A stretch of 64,000 nucleotides of DNA from Bacteroidia bacterium (GTDB lineage: Bacteria; Bacteroidota; Bacteroidia; J057; JADKCL01). Under the pieces are notes generated by a model, which did not search any database, was not told the DNA's origin, and saw nothing but the letters and a program-made list of their open reading frames with translations. The position numbers and the translations under genes are program-made. The stretch is from the NCBI GenBank assembly GCA_020635905.1, contig JACJYV010000008.1:124001-188000 (forward strand). The letters are read 5' to 3'. This document shows, in pieces, positions 1 through 9,024 of the stretch (position 1 is the first letter of the stretch; each line of letters opens with the position of its first letter).

Positions 1-1
1 A

Positions 2-1531
2 CAGTACCTTACCCGTGAAGATTCTCCCGCCTCCCTGGCCGATAACCGGGTTTACTCCCTGCAACCCGATCCGGTCCATCCGGACAGTTTCCTGTGGGCG
101 GGAACCGCCCGTGGCCTCGAAAAGCTGGACCTTCACCGCAAGACCTTCACTCATTTCAACACTGAAAACGGCCTTCCCAATAATGTGGTCTATGGCATTC
201 TGCAGGATGACCACCTGAATTTCTGGCTCAGCACCAACCGCGGCCTTTGTCTCTTCAACCCCAGGACTCTGCAAACCCGCAACTTCACTCCCGACCATGG
301 CCTGGAATTCAACGAATTCAACGGAAAGTCCTACGCCCGGACTCCTGACGGGACCATGTTTTTTGGCGGCGTGGGAGGATTGGTTTGGTTTGATCCCAAT
401 GAATTCTATCTGCCCGAAAAGTCCACCCCCACCCTGATCAACGCACTTAGGCTGGGCAACCGGGATATTATCTTCCATCCGGGGCAAAAAGTGAAGGAAG
501 GGGAATTCCAACTCAATCAGCCCCTGGAATTTACCCGCAAAATCACCCTCGACTACGATGAGCGCATCATCACATTCGGGTTTGCCAACATGAATTTCAG
601 TTCACCAGCCCAAAACAAATTCAGGTACCGGCTCCGGAATTTTAACGACGAGTGGATCTATACCAACCAGTTGCACGAAGCCACCTTCACCAACCTGGAT
701 CCCGGGAAGTACTTATTTGAGGTCCAGGGACAAAATCCGGACGGAAGCTGGAACGAAGCATCTGCCCAAATCCAGCTGGTGATTCGCAGGCCCTGGTGGC
801 TGACCTGGTGGTTTCTGCTGGGGACCGCTACCCTGGTTTTCGTGGCGGTTTATTTGCTGATCCGCAACCGTTTCCGGCAAAGGAAGCGCATCGAGGACCT
901 GCGCAACCGCATCAGCAAGGACCTGCACGACGAGATCGGGTCCACCCTTTCCAGCATTTCCATGTACGGGATTGTGGCCCGGAAAAGCATTTCAGACGGC
1001 AACGAAACTGCCAGCCAGTTGCTGGGCAGGATCAACCAAAGTTCGCAGGAGATCATGGAAGCCATGAATGACATCGTCTGGGCCATCAAATCCGACAACG
1101 ACAAGATGGAGGATCTGATCAACCGCATGCGGGCCTTTTCCACCCATCTGGGCAAAGCCCGGGACTGGCGGGTGAAATTCCACTACGACGAATCCGTCCT
1201 GAAAAACCAGGTGGGCATGGTGGCCCGGCGCAATGTTTATCTCATTTTCAAGGAAGCGGTCAATAATGCCATGAAATACTCAGGGGGGAATTTGCTGGAA
1301 GTGAAACTGCAGGAAAAAGGCAGGGAACTTACCATTCATATCACAGACAATGGCAGCGGATTTGACCTGGATAAAGTCGGCCAGAGCCAAAACCTGGGCG
1401 GAAATGGTCTTCCCAACATGAAAAGACGCGCCCACGAAATCCGGGGAAAGTTGGTGATTGAAAGCAGTCCGGGCAAAGGAACCAGGGTATCCATTTCCTT
1501 CAATCCTGCGCTCAGACCCAAAAACCAATGA
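2..1531 (+). CDS. Two-component sensor histidine kinase (beta-propeller/Y_Y_Y type), 5'-truncated
   Basis: The reading frame is open from base 2, so the N-terminus lies outside the window. The visible part starts in two-component-regulator propeller repeats (NNVVYGI...FWLSTNRGL), followed by a Y_Y_Y beta-sandwich, one membrane helix (WWLTWWFLLGTATLV, about bases 790-850), a HisKA_3 dimerisation/phosphoacceptor segment with the histidine in SKDLHDEIGSTLS, and a GHKL ATPase with N box (VNNAMKYSGG), G1 (DNGSGFD) and G2 (GNGLPNM). The architecture fits an inner-membrane kinase with a large periplasmic sensor that phosphorylates a NarL-type regulator. The regulator gene follows after 43 bp. The ligand cannot be read from the sequence. 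An internal ATG at 185 would cut the propeller and is not the real start. Confidence 0.93.
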   Translation, partial: QYLTREDSPASLADNRVYSLQPDPVHPDSFLWAGTARGLEKLDLHRKTFTHFNTENGLPNNVVYGILQDDHLNFWLSTNRGLCLFNPRTLQTRNFTPDHGLEFNEFNGKSYARTPDGTMFFGGVGGLVWFDPNEFYLPEKSTPTLINALRLGNRDIIFHPGQKVKEGEFQLNQPLEFTRKITLDYDERIITFGFANMNFSSPAQNKFRYRLRNFNDEWIYTNQLHEATFTNLDPGKYLFEVQGQNPDGSWNEASAQIQLVIRRPWWLTWWFLLGTATLVFVAVYLLIRNRFRQRKRIEDLRNRISKDLHDEIGSTLSSISMYGIVARKSISDGNETASQLLGRINQSSQEIMEAMNDIVWAIKSDNDKMEDLINRMRAFSTHLGKARDWRVKFHYDESVLKNQVGMVARRNVYLIFKEAVNNAMKYSGGNLLEVKLQEKGRELTIHITDNGSGFDLDKVGQSQNLGGNGLPNMKRRAHEIRGKLVIESSPGKGTRVSISFNPALRPKNQ

Positions 1532-1562
1532 TATCATTGATTTATTTCAGGTGGGATTCTGC

Positions 1563-1570
1563 TAATTTTG
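1563..1570 (+). promoter_or_regulatory. -7 element (TAATTTTG) 4 nt before the regulator ATG
   Basis: Perfect match to the Bacteroidota -7 consensus TAnnTTTG, ending 4 nt before the start codon at 1575. Transcription would start at or next to the ATG, giving a leaderless message separate from the kinase transcript. Confidence 0.5.
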
Positions 1571-1574
1571 AATT

Positions 1575-2216
1575 ATGAAAATCGTAAAAGTGGCTGTTTT
1601 TGATGATAATGCTGCCCGGCGCGACGGCCTGAAGGTGCTGCTCAATGCCATGGAAGACATGGATTGTGTGGGTCTGTATGAGGATTGCCGCAATGTGGTG
1701 GAAAAAGTAGCCGCCTGCCAGCCAGATGTGGTCCTCATGGACATCAACATGCCTCACGTAGACGGCATTGAAGGTCTGAAGCTGCTCAAACAGGAGTTCC
1801 CCGGTCTCAAAATCATCATGCAGACCATTTTTGAGGATGAAGACAAGATCGTTTCGGCCATTTGCGCGGGTGCAGACGGCTACATTCTGAAGCAAATGTC
1901 CCCCATGGACCTGCTGGAAGGCATCACGGAAGTTATGGCGGGCGGAGCGCCCCTGACCCCTACCGTGGCCAAAAAGGTACTGTCTCTCTTTTCCAGCCGC
2001 AATTCCAAAACTGCCACCCCAACCAATTCCCTGACCAAACGGGAACAGGAAATCCTGAAACTGCTGGTGGAAGGCTACAGCTACAAAATGATCGCGGAAA
2101 AATGCTTCATTACCTACGCCACCGTCAATACCCATATCGTCAACATCTACGAAAAGCTGCAGGTGAATTCCTCGACAGCTGCCGTTTCAAAGGCGATCAA
2201 GGAGGGGTTGGTGTAA
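1575..2216 (+). CDS. NarL/FixJ-family response regulator
   Basis: A 213-aa two-domain regulator. The receiver carries the acidic pair D10/D11, phosphoacceptor D56 (in LMDINMP), T84 and K106. The C-terminal LuxR-type helix-turn-helix runs over about residues 145-210 (LTKREQEILKLLVEGYSYKMIAEK, ATVNTHIVNIYEKL). It lies directly after the HisKA_3 kinase on the same strand, so the two are very probably a cognate pair controlling transcription. Its targets are not evident. An ATG with a -7 element right in front supports this start. Confidence 0.95.
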   Translation: MKIVKVAVFDDNAARRDGLKVLLNAMEDMDCVGLYEDCRNVVEKVAACQPDVVLMDINMPHVDGIEGLKLLKQEFPGLKIIMQTIFEDEDKIVSAICAGADGYILKQMSPMDLLEGITEVMAGGAPLTPTVAKKVLSLFSSRNSKTATPTNSLTKREQEILKLLVEGYSYKMIAEKCFITYATVNTHIVNIYEKLQVNSSTAAVSKAIKEGLV

Positions 2217-2362
2217 AGGGAATTCTGGATTAATCCCTAATGATTTGATTTCTGGGAGCCCTCTCTGGATGGGGAATTTGCCGTTCGAGGGAAAGCCTTC
2301 GCAGGGATGGCGTGGGCTGAAGTGACCGTAGGGGGAAATTACCCAGGGAACCCGCTCCCCTC

Positions 2363-3046
2363 CTAAAATCCCCCCAACTCAATCCACCGCTCCAAAGGCA
2401 ATTCATACCAGAAGGCATGCTGATCCAGATTGGGTTGGGCGTGGCGCAGGCCGGTCCCCAGCATCACCACGCCGTTTTCCTCGGAAAGGCGGGCAGTGGT
2501 CATGTGCAGGCCCGAAGCGGCCTGCCAGTTGAGGGACTTCCCTGTCAGGCTGTCGGGATTGGGGAGATAAACGGGGTGACTGGCCAGCGTTTCACCGCTG
2601 GCAATCAGAATCTTGTCCAGATTTGAACCTGAGTAGCCTGGCCCGGTAAAGGACTTACGGTTTTCAGGAAAACCATTCACCATCCAGATATATTCCCCCT
2701 GCACCACCAGATCACTCAGGGTGCCTCCGTCAAAATCCTTTTTCCAAATCAATCTGCCATCCCACGACACGCAATAGACAAAAGGATTGGTATGCCCGCC
2801 GCGACTGTGTTCGTACCAGGTCACAAACAGGAAATATTCTTCATTGAGGGGCAGAAAGCTGGATTCCAGAAACATGCCCCAGCCCCCAAAGGGGCAATTA
2901 AACTGCAGCTTCCAGCTGTGTTTGCCTTTGGCCTGGATCAGGTCGGCCGTCTCGGCGGGCTTGTCGGCGATGGATATGACCGTGCCCTCATGGATCATGC
3001 CAGGCACAGGACGGGTGAAGAAAAAATCAGGGGATGAGGTAGCCAT
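2363..3046 (-). CDS. Hypothetical protein, 227 aa
   Basis: No family recognised. The protein is rich in W, G and beta-strand-like segments (WGMFLESSFLPLNEEYFLFVTWYEHSRGGHT, VYCVSWDGRLIWKKDFDGG), suggesting a small beta-propeller or beta-sandwich. There is no signal peptide or membrane helix. The ATG at 3046 is chosen because it lies 4 bp after the stop of the M1 peptidase gene; the upstream alternative at 3064 is a TTG inside that gene. The tight spacing suggests co-transcription with the peptidase. It converges with the response-regulator gene across about 150 bp. Confidence 0.7.
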   Translation of the reverse strand: MATSSPDFFFTRPVPGMIHEGTVISIADKPAETADLIQAKGKHSWKLQFNCPFGGWGMFLESSFLPLNEEYFLFVTWYEHSRGGHTNPFVYCVSWDGRLIWKKDFDGGTLSDLVVQGEYIWMVNGFPENRKSFTGPGYSGSNLDKILIASGETLASHPVYLPNPDSLTGKSLNWQAASGLHMTTARLSEENGVVMLGTGLRHAQPNLDQHAFWYELPLERWIELGGF

Positions 3047-3050
3047 TTGC

Positions 3051-5420
3051 TTATTCGAGTACAATGCGGGCGCTGCTTTGCAGGCCCTGTTCGTTGGTGA
3101 GACGCAGCAGATATATGCCTCCTTCGAGGAAGGTCAGGTTGAGTGGATAGGTGGATTGAGTTGCCTTCAATGGCATATCCACCAGCTTGCGACCAGCCAA
3201 AGAGTAGATCTGCAGGCCATAGTCCCCGGGGTGGGGCAGTTGCAGATTGAGGGAACCCTGGCTGGGATTGGGATAGCAAATGAAGGAAAATTCCTCCCGC
3301 ACAGGTTCTGGACGGTCCAAAACCAGGCTGTAATCATACACCCCGAAGGTGTATTCGCCGGGCAGCAGGCTGGCCACTGTGGCCGAACCCCGTTTGTCCA
3401 CCAGGGTACCTGTATTGAGGGTATAATTACTCACAACCTGCCACTCTGCCCCCGAATTGGGGCGATAGAACAGCAGCAGCGAGTCTTCGCTGGTATTGAA
3501 CCAGGTGTGATCCAGAAAGGCGTCGTGATTGAGAGATGGGGTGGATGATACGCGGGCGCTGTAGTCAAAGGTGGCAGTGGCGCTGAATCCCGTTGGAAAT
3601 ATTCCCTGCACCTTCCAGTAACGCGACCCGGACAGGCGAACCCCAGGAGGAGGATTTTTAAAATCGTCGGGGGCAATCCAGTTGTGAATGACCCGCACCA
3701 GGGCGCTGTCGGGCACATTGGTGGTGGTTACCGAGCAATAGGTTTCGGGAAAGGCATGGGTCTGACTGGATTGGAATACATAATAATTGTCCACCGCGGC
3801 ATCGGCCATGCGCTCATCCAGATCAAACATGGCCACCGTAGGCGCAAAGGGAATGGTCACCGCGAGGTAAGCCGTCGGGCCCGAAATGTCGATGTTTTTC
3901 TGGATAGAATTCCAGTTGGCATCCATGAAGGTCACTTTCGTTTTGACGTTGTCAAAAAAGATACCCGTGGCCTTCTGGCGCTGACGGATGTGCATGGCCA
4001 CCTGATAATTGCTTCCCACCGGGCTCACCTCTATGGAATCAATCTGGAAATGGGGAAAGCCCGGCTGTTTCACCCAACCTTTGAAGAAATTATCCATATT
4101 CACCCCGCTCACCTGGGTCAGCACCTTTTTCAGGGTATCGCTGCTGGCATTGGCGAAGGCATGTTTAGTCATGTATTGTTTGATTCCATTGAAAAAAGCC
4201 ACATCCCCCAAATATCCACGCAGGGTATGGCCAATCAGGGCGCCTTTGTCGTAAACCGTGCTGCCGTAGGTGTAATTATGCCCCACTCCGCTCACCGCCA
4301 GGTAGCCACCATCCGTGATGTAGGTGTAGCGCAAAACGCTGCTGTGGTTGGCACGCACATAATTGGTATAGGCCGTGCTTCCGTAGGCTGCCTCGGTAAA
4401 AAGCGCCTCAGAATAGGCAGCCAGTCCTTCGTTGAGCCACATTTCGGGTGCATCCACGCAGGTCACCAGGTTGCCAAACCAGGAGTGGGAAAGTTCATGG
4501 GCCATAATCGTTTCGTAGGCCGATCCCGCATTCAGAAATCCATTGGGATAGGCAATGTTGGTGGCATGCTCCATGGCTCCCGCGTTGAAGGGCACGCCCA
4601 CATAGCCCACCCTTTCCCAGCGGTAAGGTCCCATCCTGTTTTCGAAGGCGTCAAAAGCAATGTGTAGTCGCTGAAAGGAATTGAGGGTGCCGGCCGAATC
4701 TGAAGCCCGCACATACAAGGCCACGGGAATGGAATCGCCCGTGATGCTCACAAAAGTATCGCGGACCGCGATGAAATCTGCAATGGCCATGCTGGCCAGA
4801 TAGGTGGGCACGGGGTCGCGCATTTTCCAGTGAAAGGTGGTGGTGCCGTCGCCATTGTCAATTTCATTTTGCAGGGTTCCGCCACACACGGCCACTTTGC
4901 CGGTCAGCACCCTGACGTGGTAATCGTAGAGGGCTTTGTCGGTAAAATTATCTTTACAGGGAAACCAGACCCGCCCAAAAGTATGGGGATCAGCCTGAAA
5001 ACCCACCCCGATATTATAGACGTACTGGGGATTGGAATTGAAATAAAACCCGCCAAAACCCGAGGGATCCTTGACCGGCTTGCCATGGTACCAGACCGTG
5101 ACCTGGGCGCTGTCGCCCTGGTTGAGAGGACCAGGCAGGTGAATGGACAGCAGGGTATCGTTGTAGGTGAAAGTGGCGGGAGTATTTCCGGCCAGCACAG
5201 AGTCCACCGTGAGTTTCAGCAGATCCAGTTCCACGGTTTGCATCCCGTTGAATTTGCTGGTGTAGGAAATGGTGGTATGTGCCTTCAGACTGGTGGTTCC
5301 GTAATTCAGCGTATCAATGTGAATGTCGTAATGCCAGGTATCAATCGAATCTGAGGGCGTGGCCCGGACCGTGAGGGTGGAAAGGAGCAAAATCAGCAGA
5401 ATAGGTAGAAAGCTTTTCAT
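3051..5420 (-). CDS. Secreted M1-family metallo-aminopeptidase with T9SS sorting domain
   Basis: 789 aa. A signal peptide (about residues 1-20) precedes an M1 aminopeptidase. The exopeptidase motif appears as GAMEH (281-285; GAMEN is usual). The zinc site is HELSH (308-312) followed 19 residues later by E331, the classical HExxH-x18-E. The last ~75 residues form a type A T9SS sorting domain (CYPNPSQGSLNLQL...GIYLLRL), so the enzyme should cross the outer membrane by type IX secretion and be cell-surface bound or released. Likely role: trimming peptides for nutrition. A weaker -7-like element (TAAATTCG) ends 5 nt before the ATG. Confidence 0.94.
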   Translation of the reverse strand: MKSFLPILLILLLSTLTVRATPSDSIDTWHYDIHIDTLNYGTTSLKAHTTISYTSKFNGMQTVELDLLKLTVDSVLAGNTPATFTYNDTLLSIHLPGPLNQGDSAQVTVWYHGKPVKDPSGFGGFYFNSNPQYVYNIGVGFQADPHTFGRVWFPCKDNFTDKALYDYHVRVLTGKVAVCGGTLQNEIDNGDGTTTFHWKMRDPVPTYLASMAIADFIAVRDTFVSITGDSIPVALYVRASDSAGTLNSFQRLHIAFDAFENRMGPYRWERVGYVGVPFNAGAMEHATNIAYPNGFLNAGSAYETIMAHELSHSWFGNLVTCVDAPEMWLNEGLAAYSEALFTEAAYGSTAYTNYVRANHSSVLRYTYITDGGYLAVSGVGHNYTYGSTVYDKGALIGHTLRGYLGDVAFFNGIKQYMTKHAFANASSDTLKKVLTQVSGVNMDNFFKGWVKQPGFPHFQIDSIEVSPVGSNYQVAMHIRQRQKATGIFFDNVKTKVTFMDANWNSIQKNIDISGPTAYLAVTIPFAPTVAMFDLDERMADAAVDNYYVFQSSQTHAFPETYCSVTTTNVPDSALVRVIHNWIAPDDFKNPPPGVRLSGSRYWKVQGIFPTGFSATATFDYSARVSSTPSLNHDAFLDHTWFNTSEDSLLLFYRPNSGAEWQVVSNYTLNTGTLVDKRGSATVASLLPGEYTFGVYDYSLVLDRPEPVREEFSFICYPNPSQGSLNLQLPHPGDYGLQIYSLAGRKLVDMPLKATQSTYPLNLTFLEGGIYLLRLTNEQGLQSSARIVLE

Positions 5421-5577
5421 GGGATCGAATTTACAAAAAAAGTGCTGGTTGAAGGTTCAAAATCAGGGTGGAAAGGTCAGATGCAATTCAATTCCCTATT
5501 TCTCCAGACAATTCCTGGGTTAAGTTGGGGGCAATTAAATTTTCTCATTAAATTGATCCCACGAAACAACGAATGAC

Positions 5578-6237
5578 TTGAACTCCTTTATCATTGGTGA
5601 TGTACACGGCTGCTTTTTCACCCTGCGGCAAATACTAAAGCATTGGGATCTGGAAACGGAAACCCTCGTACTGGTCGGTGACCTGATCGACCGGGGAAAC
5701 CACAGTCCTGAGGTGGTCAACCTGTGCATGCAGCTGGACGAAGCCTACGAGAATGCCGTTTTTCTGAAAGGAAATCATGAATTGCTTTGCCTCAGCTACT
5801 ACCAGTCAGGTTATAACGAGGTTTGGATCAAAAATGGCGGCAGGGAAACCCTCGACCAGTTTGAAGCCCGCAATTTTGATCTGAAGAAAGGGCTGCACTG
5901 GCTCAGAAATCTGCCCGCCAAATACGAAACTGATCATCTGCTGGTGACCCATGCCGGGTTGTCCACCCACCTGGATCCTTACGACGAGGAAAACTGGAAC
6001 GGGGTATTCTGGAACCGCAATCCCCCCCTTGACCTGGGCAAGCTTCAGGTCCATGGGCATACGCCTCAGCATTCAGGACTGCCCCGTCACATCCCGGAAA
6101 TCAATGCCATCAACATTGATACTGCTGCAGTTTTTAACCAATGCCTGACCGGCCTGAAAGTTGATCCAGAGGGGAATATTCTGAAAATCATTCAGGAGAC
6201 GACGCATCCGCATGATTCGTTTTATTTTAGTCCTTAG
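5578..6237 (+). CDS. PPP-family metallophosphatase (Ser/Thr phosphatase or ApaH-like)
   Basis: 219 aa with all PPP signatures: GDVHG near the N-terminus, GDLIDRG, GNHE, a later THAG histidine and HGHTPQ. These residues bind a di-metal centre for phosphomonoester or dinucleoside polyphosphate hydrolysis; the substrate cannot be assigned. The start is a TTG at 5578, because the frame has a stop at 5554 and no ATG before the GDVHG motif. The stop codon lies inside the left end of a dispersed repeat beginning near 6229. Confidence 0.88.
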   Translation: MNSFIIGDVHGCFFTLRQILKHWDLETETLVLVGDLIDRGNHSPEVVNLCMQLDEAYENAVFLKGNHELLCLSYYQSGYNEVWIKNGGRETLDQFEARNFDLKKGLHWLRNLPAKYETDHLLVTHAGLSTHLDPYDEENWNGVFWNRNPPLDLGKLQVHGHTPQHSGLPRHIPEINAINIDTAAVFNQCLTGLKVDPEGNILKIIQETTHPHDSFYFSP

Positions 6238-6370
6238 TCGTTAGATGTGAGAAGTTAGATGTTAGAGAATAGAGATTTGCTTGTCCAAACCGGGCTGAAC
6301 TCGTCACTCGCAACTCAGAACTCACAACTCGCAACTCAGAACTTAGAACTCACAACTAACCACTAAAAAC
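6229..6370 (+). repeat. Dispersed TTAGATG/AACTCAGAACTC repeat, copy 1
   Basis: Begins at the last codons of the phosphatase gene and fills the gap before the TPR-AAA gene. The first ~100 bp (AGTCCTTAG.CGTTAGATGTGAGAAG and onward) match in inverted orientation the block at about 15103-15200, with few differences. The rest is a run of short near-repeats (AACTCGCAACTCAGAACTCAC). No ORF lies in it. Confidence 0.75.
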
Positions 6371-6457
6371 TAATCCAAATCTTTGCTTAATTTAATCCCC
6401 GAAAAGGATGATATTTTTACAGAACCGAACACGGAAAAACCCGTAAACTGTGAACCT

Positions 6458-7765
6458 ATGGAAAATGAAATGATAAACAACCTGCGCGAAGCGATCAAAT
6501 TTTCGCCGGATAATATCCCTTTGCGCCTCCACCTCGCCCAGACCCTGAAGCAGTATTCTTATTTCAGCGAGGCGGCAGAAGAATATAAAAATGTGCTCAA
6601 GCGCTCCTCTGACCACGATGGCGCCAAACTCGGGCTGGCCGAATGCATGTACGAGGAAGGTCAGTACTCCACTGCCCTGGTGATTGCAGAAGAATTGCTG
6701 GGTGCCAAAAAACCGGCTGGGGCGGCCCACCTCCTGTATGCCCGTCTGCTGGTCAAGGAAAGAGACCGTCCCCGCGCAGCCGACCATTACCGCAAGGCCC
6801 TCGAAATCAATCCCGAACTGAGCGATCCAGAACTGGATGAAATGCTCAAAGTGCCCAATTTTGCCGAAGACATTGACATTGGGGCGGGCGAAGGCACCGT
6901 GCATGTGGAGCGTCCCCGGGTGAATTTTTCCCAGGTGGGAGGTATGGAAAAGGTGAAGGACGAAGTCCGCATGAAGATCATTCACCCCCTGACTCACCGT
7001 GAATTGTATGAGGCGTATGGCAAAAAAATCGGGGGTGGAATCCTGCTTTATGGCCCTCCTGGTTGTGGCAAAACCCACCTGGCCCGCGCAACCGCGGGCG
7101 AAGTGAAGGCTGGTTTCATCACCGTAGGCATCCACGATGTGCTCGACATGTACATCGGGCAAAGTGAATCCAAACTGCATGGCATTTTCGAAGTGGCCCG
7201 GGCCCAGCGGCCCACCGTGCTCTTTTTCGACGAAGTCGATGCCCTGGGCGCTTCCCGCACAGACATGCGCCAGAGCGCAGGCCGCCACCTGATCAACCAG
7301 TTCCTGGCCGAGTTGGATGGCATGAGTTCGGACAACGACGGATTGCTGATCCTGGCCGCCACCAATACTCCCTGGCACCTCGACAGTGCCTTCCGCCGTC
7401 CCGGCAGGTTTGACCGCATCATCTTTGTTCCACCGCCGGACGAACCCGCGCGGGCGGAAATTTTCCGCATCCGCCTGACCGGCAAACCCACCCTTGACAT
7501 TGATTTTGGTAAAATAGCGGCCAAAACCAAGGACTTCTCGGGGGCTGATATCCAGAACACCATTGACCATGCGATCGAAGAGAAGCTGAAAGCTTCTTTC
7601 AAAACAGGAATACCTGAGCCCCTGACCACCCGCGACCTGCTCAATGCGGCCGCACTGGTCAAGCCTTCCACCCGGGAATGGTTTAATACTGCCCGCAATT
7701 ATGCCCTGTATTCCAACGAATCAGGCATTTACGATGACATTCTCCAATACCTCAACCTGAAATAA
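6458..7765 (+). CDS. TPR-AAA+ ATPase (CDC48/SpoVK-like single AAA module)
   Basis: 435 aa from the ATG at 6458; the frame extends upstream to a TTG at 6383, but the ATG start gives a clean TPR N-terminus. Residues ~1-130 hold about three TPR units (LREAIKFSPDNIPLRLHLAQTL...). An AAA+ domain follows, with Walker A GPPGCGKT (199-206), Walker B LFFDEVDA (~255-262), sensor-1 N303, and the second region of homology with arginine-finger pair RRPGRFDR (~313-320). The AAA segment is of classic p97/CDC48 type with a single module. Its stop overlaps the start of the next gene by one base (TAATG), so it heads an operon with two TPR/membrane proteins. It may remodel client proteins at the membrane; this is inferred from architecture only. 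Confidence 0.88.
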   Translation: MENEMINNLREAIKFSPDNIPLRLHLAQTLKQYSYFSEAAEEYKNVLKRSSDHDGAKLGLAECMYEEGQYSTALVIAEELLGAKKPAGAAHLLYARLLVKERDRPRAADHYRKALEINPELSDPELDEMLKVPNFAEDIDIGAGEGTVHVERPRVNFSQVGGMEKVKDEVRMKIIHPLTHRELYEAYGKKIGGGILLYGPPGCGKTHLARATAGEVKAGFITVGIHDVLDMYIGQSESKLHGIFEVARAQRPTVLFFDEVDALGASRTDMRQSAGRHLINQFLAELDGMSSDNDGLLILAATNTPWHLDSAFRRPGRFDRIIFVPPPDEPARAEIFRIRLTGKPTLDIDFGKIAAKTKDFSGADIQNTIDHAIEEKLKASFKTGIPEPLTTRDLLNAAALVKPSTREWFNTARNYALYSNESGIYDDILQYLNLK

Positions 7766-9012
7766 TGTCCCTGACCAACCTGATTTATGCCAGCCAGTTG
7801 CTGGAACATCGCAGATTTCGCGATGCAGAAGCTCATATCAGGGAGTATCTGGGGAAAAATCCGCATGACGGATATGCATTTCGCCTGCTGGCCATTGCAT
7901 TCATGGGGCAAAAACGTCTGATTGAGGCGGAAGAGTCTATTTTGAAGGCACTGGGAGAAAATCCGGGAGACGCAGCCAATTTTTATGTGCATGGCACCAT
8001 CAAAAGTGAGATGGGCAAGCACAAAGATGCAGCCAGACTGGCCCGGGAGGCCATCAAAATGGACCCCAATGACGCAGACTTTTATGGCCTGCTGGCTCAT
8101 GCCTCCTTCAACCTGAGCGAGTACCCGGAATCCCTGAAGGCCGCGGACCGCGGCCTGGCCCTGGATGCAGAGCACCAGACCCTGCGCAATATCCGGGCAG
8201 CCACCCTGATGCGCCTTGACCGCGCCAATGAGGCGTTTGAAACCATCCAGGGAGCCATTGAAGACGATCCCGAGGACGACGACACCCACGCCACCCTGGC
8301 CTGGGCGCTGCTCGAACAGGGCAAACACAAGGAAGCGCTCGAACATTTCCGGGAGGCTTTGCGCATCAATCCTGAAAACCAGTATGCCAAAGCGGGTCTG
8401 GTGCAGGCGCTGAAAGCCAAATATTTTGTGTACCGCATCTATCTCAAATACATGTTCTGGCTGCAAAGCCAGAGCGACAAGGTGAGGTGGGGGGTAATCA
8501 TTGGCGGATACCTGGGGTATCGCGGCCTGCTGATCCTCAGCCGCAACAGCGAAGCTGTGCGGCCTTTTGTGATCCCCCTGATGGTGGCCTACCTGCTTTT
8601 TGCCTGGTCCACCTGGGTGATTTCGCCGGTCTTCGATCTGCTGCTTTTTCTCAACCCCTATGGAAAGTATGCCCTGAAAAAGGATGCCACCACCACGGCC
8701 AAAATCGTGGGGGTTTCCCTGGCTGTAGGCCTGCTGGGCGGTTTGGCCTACCTGATTCTGCCCTGGTTCCTCTTTCTCATGGTGGCGGTGCTGGGACTGA
8801 CCATGGTCATACCCTTTTCCAGCATGTTTACCCCGCCCAAACCCAGGCGAAACTGGCTCATTCTTTATGCATTCGGCCTGCTTGCCGTGGGCCTGACTGC
8901 GATTGGCTCGGCCGTGTTGGGATTTGAAACGGAGGTGTTTATTTATACCTACCTGATTGGTATTTTTGCTTATCAGTGGGTGGCAGGGGCAGTAATTGGA
9001 ATCCGCGAATAA
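7765..9012 (+). CDS. TPR protein with C-terminal multi-pass membrane domain (paralog 1)
   Basis: 415 aa. The N-terminal ~220 residues are tandem TPRs (for example AEAHIREYLGKNPHDGYAFRLLAIAF; HKEALEHFREALRINPENQYAKAGL). They are followed by a basic-aromatic junction (AKYFVYRIYLKYMFWL) and about six hydrophobic segments to the C-terminus (VIIGGYLGYRGLLIL, FVIPLMVAYLLFAW, LAVGLLGGLAYLILPW and others). No signal peptide, so the TPRs should face the cytoplasm. Start overlaps the AAA+ stop. Two further genes share this plan (9025 and 10523). Function unknown. Confidence 0.85.
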   Translation: MSLTNLIYASQLLEHRRFRDAEAHIREYLGKNPHDGYAFRLLAIAFMGQKRLIEAEESILKALGENPGDAANFYVHGTIKSEMGKHKDAARLAREAIKMDPNDADFYGLLAHASFNLSEYPESLKAADRGLALDAEHQTLRNIRAATLMRLDRANEAFETIQGAIEDDPEDDDTHATLAWALLEQGKHKEALEHFREALRINPENQYAKAGLVQALKAKYFVYRIYLKYMFWLQSQSDKVRWGVIIGGYLGYRGLLILSRNSEAVRPFVIPLMVAYLLFAWSTWVISPVFDLLLFLNPYGKYALKKDATTTAKIVGVSLAVGLLGGLAYLILPWFLFLMVAVLGLTMVIPFSSMFTPPKPRRNWLILYAFGLLAVGLTAIGSAVLGFETEVFIYTYLIGIFAYQWVAGAVIGIRE

Positions 9013-9024
9013 GGTAAACAGACC

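Noticed and set aside
6392..7570. 392-codon minus-strand frame opposite the AAA+ gene
   Set aside because: Shadow of a gene with intact Walker and arginine-finger motifs.
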